From Zonotrichia leucophrys gambelii (taxonomy: Eukaryota; Chordata; Aves; Passeriformes; Passerellidae), in the NCBI RefSeq assembly GCF_028769735.1, contig NC_088175.1:1116001-1180000 (forward strand): a stretch of 64,000 nucleotides of DNA, in the 5' to 3' direction. The translations under genes and the position numbers were made by a program. The notes under the pieces are model-generated. The model was not told where the DNA came from. It ran no database searches and saw only the letters and a program-made list of their open reading frames with translations. This document shows, in pieces, positions 21,701 through 33,439 of the stretch. Positions within the stretch are counted from its first letter, which is position 1. Each line of letters begins with the position of its first letter.

Positions 21701-22110
21701 ATTGTAGAAGATCCTGAGATGGATGGGACATAGAACAGTCATTGAAGTCCAACTCCTGGCCCAGCATGGAGTGATAATGTGCCTGAAAGCTTCATCCAAA
21801 TGCTGAACTCTGTCAGCCTTGGTGACCAGAGCCCTGGGGAGCCTGTTCAGTGCCAGAGCACCATTTGGAGGAAGAACCTTTCTCTGATATCCAACCTGAA
21901 CCTCCCCTGACACAACCTCAGGTCATTCCCTCAGGTCCTGTCAATGGGCACCAGAGAAGAAATCAGTGCCTGCCCCTCTCTTCCCCTCAAGGGGAAGTTG
22001 TAGACTGTGATAAACTCTCCCCTCAGTCTCCTCCAAGATGAGCAGACCAAGTGACCTCAGCTGCTCTTGTGTGGCTTCAGCTCTGGGCCTTTCACCATCT
22101 TCACAGCCCC
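21701..22110 (-). mobile_element. CR1 LINE fragment (~410 bp)
   Basis: Antisense CR1 tail of an older subfamily: GAAGTCCAACTCCTGG, GCCCTGGGGAGCCTGTTCAG, GAAGAACCTTTCTCTGATAT and CTCCTCCAAGATGAGCAGAC in the order of the CR1 3' region. Confidence 0.82.
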
Positions 22111-22731
22111 AGGTCAATCTCTCTGCTGTGACACAGTTTGGCTGTAAGAGAAACCATCAAAGGAACATTACCTTTCAGCCAACAGACACCAAACTGCTTT
22201 CTCTTTAGTCATAGCAATGTAAATCTGGGAAATATGGGAAATAAGGCAGGACATAACCCTTGGCTGCTAAGGGTTGTTGGAGATGGGGAGTAACTTGGTT
22301 TTTTGTTATTAAAAACGGGGTTTGAAAATTGAGGTAGCAATTAAACCTGAGACAGGCTCGGTGCACCCTGCTGGGCAGGTGATTCTGACACAGGGCTGTC
22401 TCTGTCCATCCCGCTGGGCTGGGGGCTGCCCGCTGTACTCACACGTGCTCAGCCCAATCCTGAGCACCATCAATAGCCACGGTACAGCATTTTGGAAGAC
22501 GCAGCCAAGCCCCCAAGCCGCATTTCGGGGTGCAATGTGGCCGAGCCCCGTTTGGCGGTGCCGCCCCGGCAGAGGCAGCGCCGCTCCCTCCCGCAGCCCC
22601 GCGGGACCCGCGGCCGCGCCCGGCTCCCCCCGCTGCCCGCGCCGGGCGGGGATGAAGCGAGCGGGGCCGAACCGGCGGCACCTTCCGCGCTGCCTCCCGC
22701 GGGCTCCGCTCCGCGCCCAGCCGGGCCCGCC

Positions 22732-22744
22732 ATGGCCACCGACG
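22732..22744 (+). CDS. Candidate first coding exon, probably SYT16 (by synteny)
   Basis: ATG in an excellent context (CCCGCCATGG) starts a four-codon reading frame, MATD plus one base, cut by a perfect donor G|GTGAGTGCGG inside the CpG island. Such a very short first coding exon is plausible for a synaptotagmin-type gene with a large first intron. The next gene after HIF1A and SNAPC1 in vertebrates is SYT16, on the same strand, which is why that name is suggested. The encoded sequence is too short to recognise, and no following exon is visible in the remaining 41 kb. Confidence 0.45.
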
Positions 22745-22779
22745 GTGAGTGCGGGCGGGCGGTGCCCGGGCGGGGGCCG

Positions 22780-23310
22780 GGATGCGGGATGAGGGATGCT
22801 CCGGGGAACGGGACGCTGCGGGATGCAGGATGCTGAAGGGAGAGGGAGCAGGATGCTGATGGAAGGGGGATGCTGCGAGGAGCGGGATGCTGCGGGGAGC
22901 AGGATGCTGCGGGATGCAGGATGCTGAAAGGAGAGGGAGTGGGATGCTGATGGGAGCAGGATGCTGCGGGGAGCAGGACGCTGAAGGGAGAGGGATGCTG
23001 ATGGAAGCGGGAGATGCTGCGGGATGCAGGATGCTGAAAGGAGAGGGAGTGGGATGCTGATGGGAGCAGGATGCTGCGGGGAGCAGGACGCTGAAGGGAG
23101 AGGGATGCTGATGGGAGAGGGAATGAGATGCTGTGGGGAGCGGGATGCTGCGGGGAGCAGGACGCTGAGGGGAGCGGGATGCTGAAGGGAGAGGGATGCT
23201 GCGGGATGTGGGATGCTGATGGAAGCGGGATGCTGCGGGATGTGGGAGAGGAATGCTGCGGGATGCAGGATGCTGATGGAAGCGGGGCACTGAGGGATGC
23301 TGACGGCCCC
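22780..23310. repeat. GGGATGCTG-type minisatellite
   Basis: More than 40 imperfect copies of a ~10-base unit (GGGATGCTGA, GGGATGCTGC, GGATGCAGGA variants), with a higher-order repeat: a block near 22918-22990 recurs near 23028-23110. It sits directly after the candidate donor, inside the putative first intron. The G-run density suggests quadruplex-forming potential on the + strand. Confidence 0.92.
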
Positions 23311-23470
23311 CGGAGGGGGAAGCCGGGCCCAGCCCCTGTGGCCCTGCCCCTGGGGCTGTGAGGAGCCTCGGCCGTGGGCCCGGTGCGGTGGGAGAGCAGG
23401 TTCGGGGGTCGCTGCCCCCTCCCCGGCCGGCTGCAGGCGGGGCCCCTCGGCTGTGCCCGCGGTCTCACAG

Positions 23471-25019
23471 CGAGCAGGGGCGGGATGTGCTGCCCGTGTG
23501 TTCCCCACTGAGAGGGTTCCTGTGCACAGACACCAATTTTAGGGAGAATAAAGGAATAGGAAAGCCGGCTTCGCAGATAATGACAAAGAACAGGTGTTTG
23601 TGTAATCATGGGGGACTTGTCTGTGTCTGGGAGCCTGAGAGTTGTTGGGTTTTCTTACCACAGCATAATAGAAACGATCTGAGGGAGGATTTTTGAGTGA
23701 TGAGGGTGTTGTTTTGATTGATGGTGCTGTTGACCCACCCTGGCTCAGCTCGTGGTTGTGACAGTGGTGCTGCTGCCAGGTACTTCCCTTAATATTTCAG
23801 ATCACAGCACCTGCGAGTTGCTGAACCTGAACTGCTGCTGTTAGACACAGCCCTGGCTGTCTCCTCCTGATTTACTATAAAAATGACAACTTCAATGCTT
23901 CCTGAGGATTGCTGGCTTGATTTTGCTGCATCTTTTGCCAGCTTTGGGGAAAATAATCACATGAGCCTTTAAGAGATGCCAGGATGACATACAACAGTGT
24001 ACCAGCTCTCAGGAAAAAAATCCTAGGCTTGATTTATTAAAAAGATTGGACTTAATCAGGAGGCTAATTTCTCTCCCCCTTTTGCCATTTGGTGATGTTC
24101 CTTTGTTTGCTGTTCCTCATTCTCTTTCAAGGCTGTGTCCCTAAGGAAGGGTCATCCCAGGCAAGGCCCAGGCTGATGGGTGGAGTTGTGGATTTTCCAC
24201 CACATGGAGCCATTTGGTGCTTCAGCCTGGCCTTAGCAGAATTAGGAACTAACCTGGTTTATTTAGAGTAGTATTAGTACACTTTTACCTTGCAGAATCT
24301 GTCCTTCCATGAGTTAGATTTTACAGCAGGGATCCACATCTGACAGTTGACTCCTCACCTGTTTGAAAAGTGCTAAATGTTTTGATTGAGAAATAATAAC
24401 TTGAAATGAAAAGAAGTCTGGAGGGAAACCTGAAGTTAAAATGACTAAATTGGCATTCCTTGGACTTGGTGCACTTGTATTAAATTCCACTTAGATTTAA
24501 ACCATGATTTTTATTGAAGTGGGTAAATCTGGATTGTTCTGTTTGGCTTTATACCCAACCTCAGCAGATGCCAGGCTTTCCTGTACTTGTATGGAGCAGT
24601 GGCACCATCAGGAGGACCAGGGATTGTCCTGTCTGGGGAGCTTTGGGAGGAGAGCAAGGGGCACCCTGAGAGCTCAGATAGTGTCCACTTCTGTCCTTGT
24701 GCAAGAGTTGTTCCTCTGAGAAAGGCAGAAAGAGCCAGAAAGTCTCTCTTCCTCTGTGACTCTGGGCTGCCAGAAGAGGTGGCAGTGATGACTTGAGGTG
24801 ATCAGAGATCCATTTTACATCCTGTCTGCTCTGCTTTAATTGCTGAATAATTCATTGTTCCTGCTGGCTTGAGGATCAGAAGTCAGGGAAGTTTGGTTTC
24901 CAGTCACTGTGGCTTCAGCTCAATTGGAAATGAGTTTAGCTTGGACACGGTTCAGGTCAGTGCCAAACAGAGCTGTGGATCATTTGACTCCATTTCTAAT
25001 GCAGTTTTAATTAAAGCTG
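23471..25019. other. No feature recognised
   Basis: Mixed-composition sequence after the CpG island. No exon with adequate splice sites and no repeat family was identified. Confidence 0.5.
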
Positions 25020-25920
25020 TGGGAGCCAGTGCTGTTTAGCCTTTATTGATGATCTGGGCGAAGGGATTGAGTGTGTTGGTGGCAGCATCAGGTTGGGTGG
25101 GAATGTTGGAGGGAGGGAAGGCTCTGCAGAAGGATGAGGAAGGCTGGGTTGATGGACCAAGCCCAATTTTATGAGACCACAAGGTGAAGTGCCAGGTTCT
25201 ACACCTGGATCACAAGAACCCAGGATCACAAGAACCCATGTACCACCACAGGCAGGGCAGAATGGCTGGAAAGCTGCCTGGAGAAAAAGGACCAGGGGGT
25301 GTTGGCAGCAGTGAACGTGAGGTTGGGGTGAGCAAGAAGGGCAATGGCACCTGGGCTGTGCCAGGAACAGTGTGGCCAGCCAGAGCACAGCAGTGATTGT
25401 CCCTCTGCACTCCCACTGCTGAGGCTGCACCTCGAATCCTGAGCTCAGGTTTGGGCCTCTCATGTCAAGAAAGACATTGAGGGGTTGGAGTGTGTGCAGA
25501 GAAGGGAATGGAGCTGGGAAAGGGTCTGGGGAACAAATCTGATGAGGAGCAGCTGGGGGGGCTCAGCCTGGAGAAAAGGAGGCTCAGGGGGCACCTTCTC
25601 ACTCTCTACAGCTCCCTGACAGGGGATGGAGCCAGGTGGGGCTCAGGCTCTGTGAGGAACCAGCAATAGAACAAGAGGAAATGGCCTCAAGCTGTGCTAG
25701 AGGAGGTTTAAATTGGATGTTTGGAAAAAAAATTAGTGGAAAAGGTTTTCAAGCATCAGAACAGGCTGCCCAGGGCAGTGGTGGAGTCACCATCCCTGGA
25801 GGGATTTAAAGGAAGTGCAGATGTGGCATTTGGGGACATGGATTAGTGGTGGGCTGGGCAGTGCTGGTTGGGCTTGGTGATCTTAGAGGTCTTTTCCAGC
25901 CTAAATGATTTAACGATTTG
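25020..25920 (+). mobile_element. CR1 LINE, longest copy in the window (~0.9 kb)
   Basis: Sense-strand 3' CR1. It runs from the RT-proximal region (TTTATTGATGATCTGGGCGA near 25041), through AAGAAAGACATTGAGGGG, GGAACAGGCTGCCCAGG-like and TCCCTGGAGGGATTTAAA, to the tail near TAAATGATTTAACGATT. It is broken by stops and indels. Confidence 0.9.
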
Positions 25921-26876
25921 ATGGTATCCTTATAATATTATGACCATTCTATATATTTTAAAATCAAAGATCTCCCAAGAGTGTATATTTTTAAAAGAGG
26001 AAACATATGTGGGACTCTTCAGAGTAGTTTTTAAATACTGGAAGTACATTGACTTCTATTTGAAAATTAATGTCACTGTATTTTGGTTTTGGTTTTCCTT
26101 TCCTGTTTCATTTTGGTGTAACATTGCCTAAATTGTTGCTAATAATAGACCTGCGTCACATCTGGCTGTGTTGAAAGTAAGTCTTAAGAAATGTCTGTTT
26201 TGTGGAAAATATTGATTACACTTGTGTGTTCTTTTCTAAGCATGTGAAACACAGGCACTTCCACAAAGAGCCTGCATTTGTGCCTATGCATTTGTCCCTG
26301 TGAGAGAACATTTAGGTACATAGTCAGACTTCAAAGTAAATTGGAAAATATTCAAAATCTGTTTCCTTCCTGTTTTGATTCAAGGGGTAGGGGAGATATT
26401 TCTTCAGGAATATTCATCCCTGGATATTCTCCAGGGATGCTGCCTCTGAGGAGCATAAAACCTTTTCGTAAAACCTTTGTTTTATGCAAAGATTGGCACC
26501 TTTATCTGTCCTGAAGGAGAGGATGGAGAGGGCTTCACTGAAGAACTGGCCTGCTGTTACAAAGGTGCAGAGAGAATTCCAAAGCTAAAGGGCTTGTGAA
26601 TCCTACAGCCAGGCTTATAATAAGATTTTTAGAGGTTTGAAGACAAAAGTGAGTTACCAAACTGTTACTGTTAGGTTGGATGTGACATATACATAAGTGA
26701 TTAGGGTTTAAAAAAAACAAGTTTTAATTTTCCTTGTTCTTTAGTTTATATACTCTTAACAAAGTGTGATCTTTAGTCATTAACTACATCACAATAACAT
26801 ATTATATTCGTTGGTGTAAAGTAATTAGTGTTAATATAGTTGGTAAAAGTTTTATAGAAATTTAATTAGGCACATA

Positions 26877-28199
26877 TACACATTTACTTGTGTATGTAGT
26901 CTAATTTACAAAAATTTCATGTATGTTTTCTAATCTTTTCCTATACTAACAGCCTTGTCTTCTTCCTTACTATAAATACACTCAAAAATCATCAATTATT
27001 ATTTTTTCTATCAACTCAACTTTACTTACAAACCAGCTATCAAACCCTTCTGCACTAAACCAAATACTTTTGAGGTTGCGTGGCACCTTGAGCTGAATGC
27101 ATCCCTGTAGCCTCATTACTGAGGGCTGTAGCACTGGTTTAATTTGCCTCTGTCACCATGCAGTGGGTCCTGTTCGGTGCAGAGGGGTGATTTTGGATGA
27201 AGTGTTGTGGCTCTGGTGGGGCTGAGGATGTGCTGGAAGCAGCCAGAGCTCTTCCAGCTGTGTCAGGCTTTGGGAAGTGCAGCTCTGAGCCTTGCCTTTG
27301 CTCCCAGTAATGATGCCAGCCCTTCCTCAGGGAGCCATCTGCAGGAGCCTGGACGTTTATTTGCCTTCTTGGAGTGCTCTTTCTCTTCCTGTGCCCGTGA
27401 GGAGCCAGTGATTTCCATCTGGGTACGTCCTTCCATGGAGCTGCTCAGCTCTTTTAAATAAAGAGGAGCATTCATAATTACCAGGGGACATTCTAAAACC
27501 ATCAGGCAGCTTTGTTTTGAAAAGCAGCATCAGATGTGCCTTAGGTAGGTTGATGTGATGACTGATGGGGTTGAGTAGTCACGAAGGAGATTTTATGTTC
27601 GTGTCCCCTTTGTGTGATCTGCTGTTGATGGCTCACAGAAAGTTTGATCAATTATTCAGAAAGGGCTTGAGTCTGAGCTGCCTCAGAGCTGGCAAGCCAC
27701 TGCCTCTGCAGATTGGTGTGATTGGTTCTTATTTAGGCACTCTAACTTTGCACAGAGTGTTCTTTGTGTAGTTTTCGGAGATGAATTCCCAATCAGAGAA
27801 CATGGTTATCAATCAGATACAAATACACCCAGCCTGTAACAGTGGCTGTAATCAACTCCAATTAGGCATGTCTTAATCAATCAGGGGTGTTTTAATCAAT
27901 CAGGGGTGCTGAGTTATCTGTGCTGTCTGGAATGAACTTCTTGGATACTTTCTTTTTATGTCTCAGATAGATGGACTTTGTGTTGGAGGGTTGAGCAACA
28001 GGTGAGTAAACAGTCAGTTAAATTAAGGGGTTTGATAGTTGGTCTGTAAGCAAAGTTGAGTTGATAGAAAAAATAATAATTGATGATTTTTGAGTGTATT
28101 TATAGTAAGGAAGAAGACAAGGCTGTTAGTATAGGAAAGGCTCAGAAAAGATACATGAAAATTTTTGTAAATTAGACTACGTACAGAAGTAAATGTGTA
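26877..28199. repeat. 1.3-kb segment bounded by ~173-bp inverted repeats
   Basis: The left arm (about 26877-27048) and right arm (about 28027-28199) are reverse complements with roughly a dozen differences. They share, for example, GTTGAGTTGATAGAAAAAAT and AAGAAGACAAGGCTGTTAGT on the right arm. About 980 bases of unrelated sequence lie between. The outer ends read TACACATTTACTT and AAGTAAATGTGTA, so a TA duplication is possible. The interior carries a short direct repeat of TTAATCAATCAGGGGTG near 27872-27907. It may be a non-autonomous DNA transposon or an inverted duplication. No transposase ORF was recognised. Confidence 0.85.
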
Positions 28200-28240
28200 G
28201 ATGGGATGGGATGGGATGGGATGGGATGGGATGGGGTGGG
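28200..28240. repeat. (GGGAT)n microsatellite
   Basis: Seven to eight GATGG pentamer units abut the right end of the inverted repeat and end in GGGGTGGGGC. Confidence 0.95.
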
Positions 28241-28366
28241 GCTGGTTTATGTTTATTTTCTTTCTTAGGGCACCTCATACCACTCTGACCCCTCTGTTCC
28301 ACAAGCACCTTTTGTGTCTCTCTCTGTCCCTTGCACAGCTGGGATTTGTGTTGGGATTCTGCCACA

Positions 28367-28460
28367 GAGTCCTGGAATGGTTTGGGTTGGAAAGGGCCTT
28401 AAAGATCATTTAATTACAACTCCTCTGCCCTAGGCAGGGATGCATTCACTGGAACAAACC
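28367..28460 (-). mobile_element. CR1 LINE 3'-end fragment
   Basis: GGAATGGTTTGGGTTGGAAA then GGGCCTTAAAGATCATTTAA, antisense CR1 tail, truncated after about 90 bases. Confidence 0.85.
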
Positions 28461-28546
28461 TTGCTCTGATGTTGATTTTGAGACTGGTGAGGGGGGTTTG
28501 CTTCTGCTCCCTGTTTGCCTGTGCTGTTTCTATAGTGCTCTGCAAT

Positions 28547-28547
<1 letters not shown>

Positions 28548-28629
<82 letters not shown>

Positions 28630-28921
28630 CAATAATATAATAATATAATATAATATAATATAATATAATATAATATAAGTAACAATTATTATAATAAATA
28701 TAGAATTATAAGTATATCAGAATAAAATATATAATACATTTTAATTTTGAATTATTATTCTTAATATTATACTTAATATTATTAATAATTATATAATATT
28801 ATATAGTATTATATAGTATACTATATATAATATATAATATATAATATATAATATAGTATATAGTATATAGTATATAGTAGATAGTATATATAATAATATA
28901 ATTATAAATATATACAACAAC

Positions 28922-28988
<67 letters not shown>

Positions 28989-28990
28989 TA
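28548..28990. repeat. (ATT)n microsatellite cluster with AT-rich core
   Basis: A run of about 27 ATT/TAT triplets (28548-28628), then about 290 bases of TAATA/TATAT-derived sequence, then a second ATT run (28921-28988). The whole is almost free of G and C and probably unstable or assembly-sensitive. Confidence 0.97.
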
Positions 28991-30898
28991 TTATATGTGA
29001 CTCAAATGCACAAGACATTGGGTGTCTTCAAGGAGTGGAGAGTCAGTCCAAATTAGCCTTCATTGGATTTGATAGGGTTTGAAAACATCTGGGAACTTGC
29101 AGACAGTGCTTACTCCTACAGCTGGCAGGTTTGTTTTTAAGATTATTGTTATTCTAGAAAAAAAATGCAGGTTTTCAGATGCCAGAACTACTTTTTTTTG
29201 GGTCAAAACAAGAGTTTTCAAACATTTAACACTTCTTACAAAAATGTGTAAAATCAAAATGTGGTTTACATCTCAGAAGTGTTTAGGGAGCATATTCAGA
29301 TAATGTACATAAATTAAAAAAATTCTCCCAAATGTTTCCTATCACATTATCCTGACAACCTGCTTGCTCTGTTAGAACAAAAATGTTTGGTGGCTGAATA
29401 AAAACCCAACAATAATTTTAACAAAGGTCTACTCAGGTCCTTTTGGTGTCTCACTACAATTGAAAGAAGAGAGCTTTCTATAAGAATTTATTGCTCTTTG
29501 GTGTGGTACTTTCTCCTTTCCCAAGCATTATTTCTACCAGTGTGGGGAGAGGGACTCTGCAAAGAGAAGGCATCTACACAATGCTGATTCCTGCTGGTGA
29601 TGTGAGTTTGATCTCAAGGTAAACATTTGGGCCACTCTTTAAAGGCATTATTGGCATCTTGAGGCTGTTGTCTGCAGAAAAGGATTTGTTCTGTATTTAT
29701 CAGAAAATGGCAGGGGGGCATGAAGCACTGTTCTAGAGTGGGTATTTCTTCTCTCTTGTTTCCCAGTGGCTCTTTGGAACCAACATTTTCCATCAATAAC
29801 TTTTGTTGAAAATACTTGGGAAGGTTTGTTGTCTGAAACCCATTTTGCATAATGAGCCTTGGTTATGCTTTGTCATTAAAAACTTTGAGTCAACCCTGAA
29901 GAACAACACAATCACCATAGAAATCACACAAAATGCTTCATGTGTGGGTGGGTTTTGTCCTCTTTCTTGTTTTGCAGCACTTGAAATCTTCAGAGTTTCT
30001 CTCCAGAGGAGCAGATAAAAGGAAAGAAGGCGTTTTTTATTCATTGCCACAAGGACTAGAAGGTTATTTGTTATAGCAGCTGATATTTTTGCCCCATGAT
30101 TTACTTCAGAGCTACACATTTAGGTAAAATACCTATTATTGCTTGATGGAGGTATAGATTTTAGTTGGTGAAGTTGTGATATTTGCCTTTAAAGTGTTTA
30201 AATTATGTGCATGCTCCATGAATCATGATAGAGTTACAAATTATTTGATTTTCTGGGTGAAAAAATTCCTTAAGAATTTCTATAGCATCAACACTGTAAT
30301 TAAATTCATTGGTCATCATGTGGGGGATACAAATGTGCTGGGAGCCCTGCTGAAAAATTGATCCAGTAGGTTCTGTTGCTGCACTTCAGAGTAAATGCTT
30401 GCTGAGTTTTTACTGAAGCTGTAAGAGGTGAGATGAACAAATGCTCACATCATTGTGCAGCAGTGCTTTGGGTTCTTTTCTGCAGTTTGAATGACTTGGT
30501 TTGCTCCCTGCATTTCAGTATAATATTAATAATTTTTTCCCCAGCTTTACTTGGATTTTATATGATGTTGCACCACAGACTTTTCAGTGGAAGCAGAGTG
30601 CATTTCATGCTGAAGTTGGAAGACAGCCTGTAAACAAGTGAGGGTGGATTTCTGCCATGATTTGCATTGGAAGTTCTGCTGTGTTTTTTAGGGCAGTTCA
30701 GAGTGAGGGATCTGACAACCTGCAGGTTTTTGTGTCTGTGCTGCTCCTGCTGTGCATCACAATGGTTCTCCTGCCTGGCTCCAGGAGCCACATGCCAATG
30801 TTGTCATGGGCTGAACCATGGGATGTGCACTTAACTGTGCATTAATTACACATTTATTCATATGAAAGGGACTCTTCATGGGTGGAAAATAGTGATCC
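28991..30898. other. No feature recognised
   Basis: Ordinary AT-rich sequence. ORFs up to about 108 codons are not supported by splice structure or domain similarity. Confidence 0.5.
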
Positions 30899-31296
30899 CA
30901 ATGTGGTGGTGTTTACAGGGGTCCTGGGATGAGGGAAGAGACTAGAATCTTGACTCCATGTTTCAGAAAGCTGATTTATTATTTTATGATATATATTATA
31001 TTAAAAGAAAATGATCTATTAAAACTGTACTAAAAGAATAGAAGGAAGGATTTCATCAGAAGGCTAGCAAGGAATAGAAAGGAGTGGAATAATAATAAAG
31101 TCTTGTGTCTGACCAGAGAGTCCAAGACAGCTGGACTGTGATTTGCCATTAATTAAAAACAACCATGAGACCAATCAAAGATGCACTTGTTGCATTAAGC
31201 AGATAATTATTGTTTACATTTCATTTCTGAGGTCTCTCAGCTTCTCAGGAGGAAAAATCCTAAAGAAACGATTTTTCATAAAATATGTCCATGACA
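30899..31296 (-). mobile_element. ERV solo LTR, family A
   Basis: One of eight copies of an AT-rich LTR. In LTR sense (minus strand) it starts near TGTCATGGACATATTTTATG, has inverted CCAAT-like boxes, a TATA-type AT tract and an AATAAA followed by the family signature CTGAAACATGGAGTCAAGAT. No clear target-site duplication. It belongs with the copy at 53747. Confidence 0.8.
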
Positions 31297-31675
31297 TCTC
31301 ATCATCCAGTTAAAGAGTCTTGACTGTATCTGATGATATTCTCAATTTAGCCCAAATCCTGGGGCTCACCTTTAACCTCACCTTTCTCATTACCCAGCAA
31401 CCCAGGCCACATGACCTGATCTGTCCAAAATGACAAAATTTTGTAAAGACAGATTTAGTAAATTTACTGTAATTTAGTGAAGACAAATGGAAAGTTGTCC
31501 CTGCAGGAGGAGCCCTCAAAGTGCCCTGTCTGTGCTGGCACAGCTCAGTGTGTCCTGCTCTGGTGCTGCCCATGGTGTCCCCTTTATCACTGGGGAAGGT
31601 CAGGTGGGGCACAGGGGGCAGAGGGGATGGGATGTGCTGTTCCTTGCCACTCTGAAAATTGGTTTTGGTGTGTCT
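31297..31675. other. No feature recognised
   Basis: Unique-looking sequence between an LTR and a CR1 fragment. Confidence 0.45.
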
Positions 31676-31985
31676 GAGTCACAGAATGGTTTGTACCTTA
31701 AAGATCAGCTTGTTCCAACTCCCCTACCATCCCCTTCCACTATCCTTGGTTCCAAGCCCCATCCAACCTGGCCTGGAACATTTCCATGGGTGGGGCAGCC
31801 ACAGCTTCTCTGAACAACCTGTGCCAGGGCCTCAGCACCCTCAGAGACAAGAATTTCTTCTTAATATCTAATCTAAACTTACTCTCTTTCAGTGTGAAGC
31901 CACTACTCGTTGTCCTATTGAGAATTAGATCCTTGTCCTATCAAGAATTACATCCTTCAGGCTCTGTGAAGATGTCAAGGTGACC
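31676..31985 (-). mobile_element. CR1 LINE fragment (~310 bp)
   Basis: Antisense CR1: GTTCCAACTCCCCTACC, CCCCATCCAACCTGGCCTGG, CCACAGCTTCTCTGAACAAC and AATATCTAATCTAAACTTAC in canonical order. Confidence 0.9.
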
Positions 31986-32661
31986 GTGTTGCCACTTGCT
32001 CCCAACCCTGTAAGCTAATGCTGAAAAGTCACTAGTTTTAAGTCTCAAAAAGCATACACACCATGACTGACCTTTACTCTGCTCACCTCTGGTTTCCAGA
32101 TATTTCTCCTGCAAAACCACGAGCTAGAAACAGAAGTATAAAACAAACTGACCTTCTCTTTTGTGCTGACTTGGGTCCAAGTGTTACAGAGTCAAGAAAA
32201 ACAGCAAATAACTTAAACGTGCCACAACTCTGGGAACAGAGCTGCAGGTCCCCCCTTTAGAGGAAAGGAATGGATTTAAGGATTTCCAACAGGCAACCTC
32301 AAGGGGGGAAGGAGTGAATCTAGTGGGAACATTTGTTTTCAGGGCTTCCACAGCAATGATTCTGCAGTCATTTATTTGCCTGCTGAAGGCACAAGGACAG
32401 ATCTCCAGAGTTTCACTTCTCCCCATTTAGCTTCCCATTGCTTCCTTGCTTTTTTGGTTCAGTTCTTTACCCTCTTCACTTCCCCTATCTCCCTCTAGGG
32501 TGATGGAAAACTGGGAGGTGTTCTTGGCTTATTCACCCAAGAGCTGGGGACCCTGAGGGAAGGCTTCCTCCCCTGACACTGCAGCAATGTCCAGGAGCTT
32601 CTGTCAGACCTGAAACAGAACAGTCCCACAGACCCAGTAACTGCCAGCTGTCTCCATGGGA

Positions 32662-33048
32662 TGTCACCATGATATTTTCTGAAAAATCCCTTTGCCAGGA
32701 TTTTTCTCCTGAGAAGCCTCAGAGGAAAAGAAAAACAATGATTATCTGCTGATGTGGAATGCAACAGGTGCATCTTTGGTTGGTCCATGTTGGTTGTTTC
32801 TAATTAATGGCAAATCACAGTCAGCTGGCTTGGACTCTCTGACAGTCACAAGCTTTTGTTATTCATTCCTTTCTACTCCTTGCCAGCCTTCTGATGAAAT
32901 CCTTTCTTCTATTCTTTTAGTGTAGTTTTAATATATAATTTTCTTTTAATATTATATATATAATAAAATAATAAATCAGCCTTCTGAAACATGGAGTCAA
33001 GATTGTCATCTCTCCTCTCGTCCTGGGAGCCCTGCAAACACCACCACA
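32662..33048 (+). mobile_element. ERV solo LTR, family A, plus orientation
   Basis: The only family-A copy in plus orientation. It opens TGTCACCATGATATTTTCTG, with AATAAATCAGCCTTCTGAAA near 32967 and CATGGAGTCAAGATTGTC after it. It lies about 1.4 kb from the inverted copy at 30899. Confidence 0.82.
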
Positions 33049-33439
33049 TTGCGAAGGCCTGCAGCCTGTGTGGATTGCTCTAAATCAGTCAACATGAGAG
33101 GTAGAGCAGCACTGAGGGAGAATCTGTCCTTTTGTTGGGCTGCAAAGAGGAGTTTCAGACTCCTGAGCTGCTGCCCACATTCTCTGTGCTTGGCAGCAGC
33201 AATCACAGCAGCATGAGGAGAAAATCAAGGTTGCCTTGGGCCAGGAGGCTCCCTCACAATGGAGTTCACAGTGGGCTTGTGCTCCTCTGGCCTTTCTCTT
33301 TGGTCCACTGAACATTTAGAAGGAGCAACTCCAGCAGGGTGCACTGAGAGAGAATTCTTCAGGAGGGTCCCACAGGCTAGGGCAGTGAGGATGATGGGGC
33401 TCAGATCCTTCTGGGCAAAGCCAGGACTTCCCCTTAGGG

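Larger units (their letters stand above)
22480..23470. promoter_or_regulatory. CpG island, candidate SYT16 promoter
   Basis: A sharp switch to CpG-rich sequence around a short coding exon. It covers the exon and a VNTR just downstream. Long antisense ORFs (280-400 codons, rich in Pro/Ser/His) come from the GGGATGCTG minisatellite and are not genes. Confidence 0.75.

Noticed and set aside
22309..23609. Minus-strand ORFs of 283-399 codons rich in Pro, Ser, His and Leu
   Set aside because: They translate the GGGATGCTG minisatellite, which is open in all three minus frames.
28414..28632. ORF with a long poly-Asn run
   Set aside because: Translation of the (ATT)n microsatellite on the minus strand.
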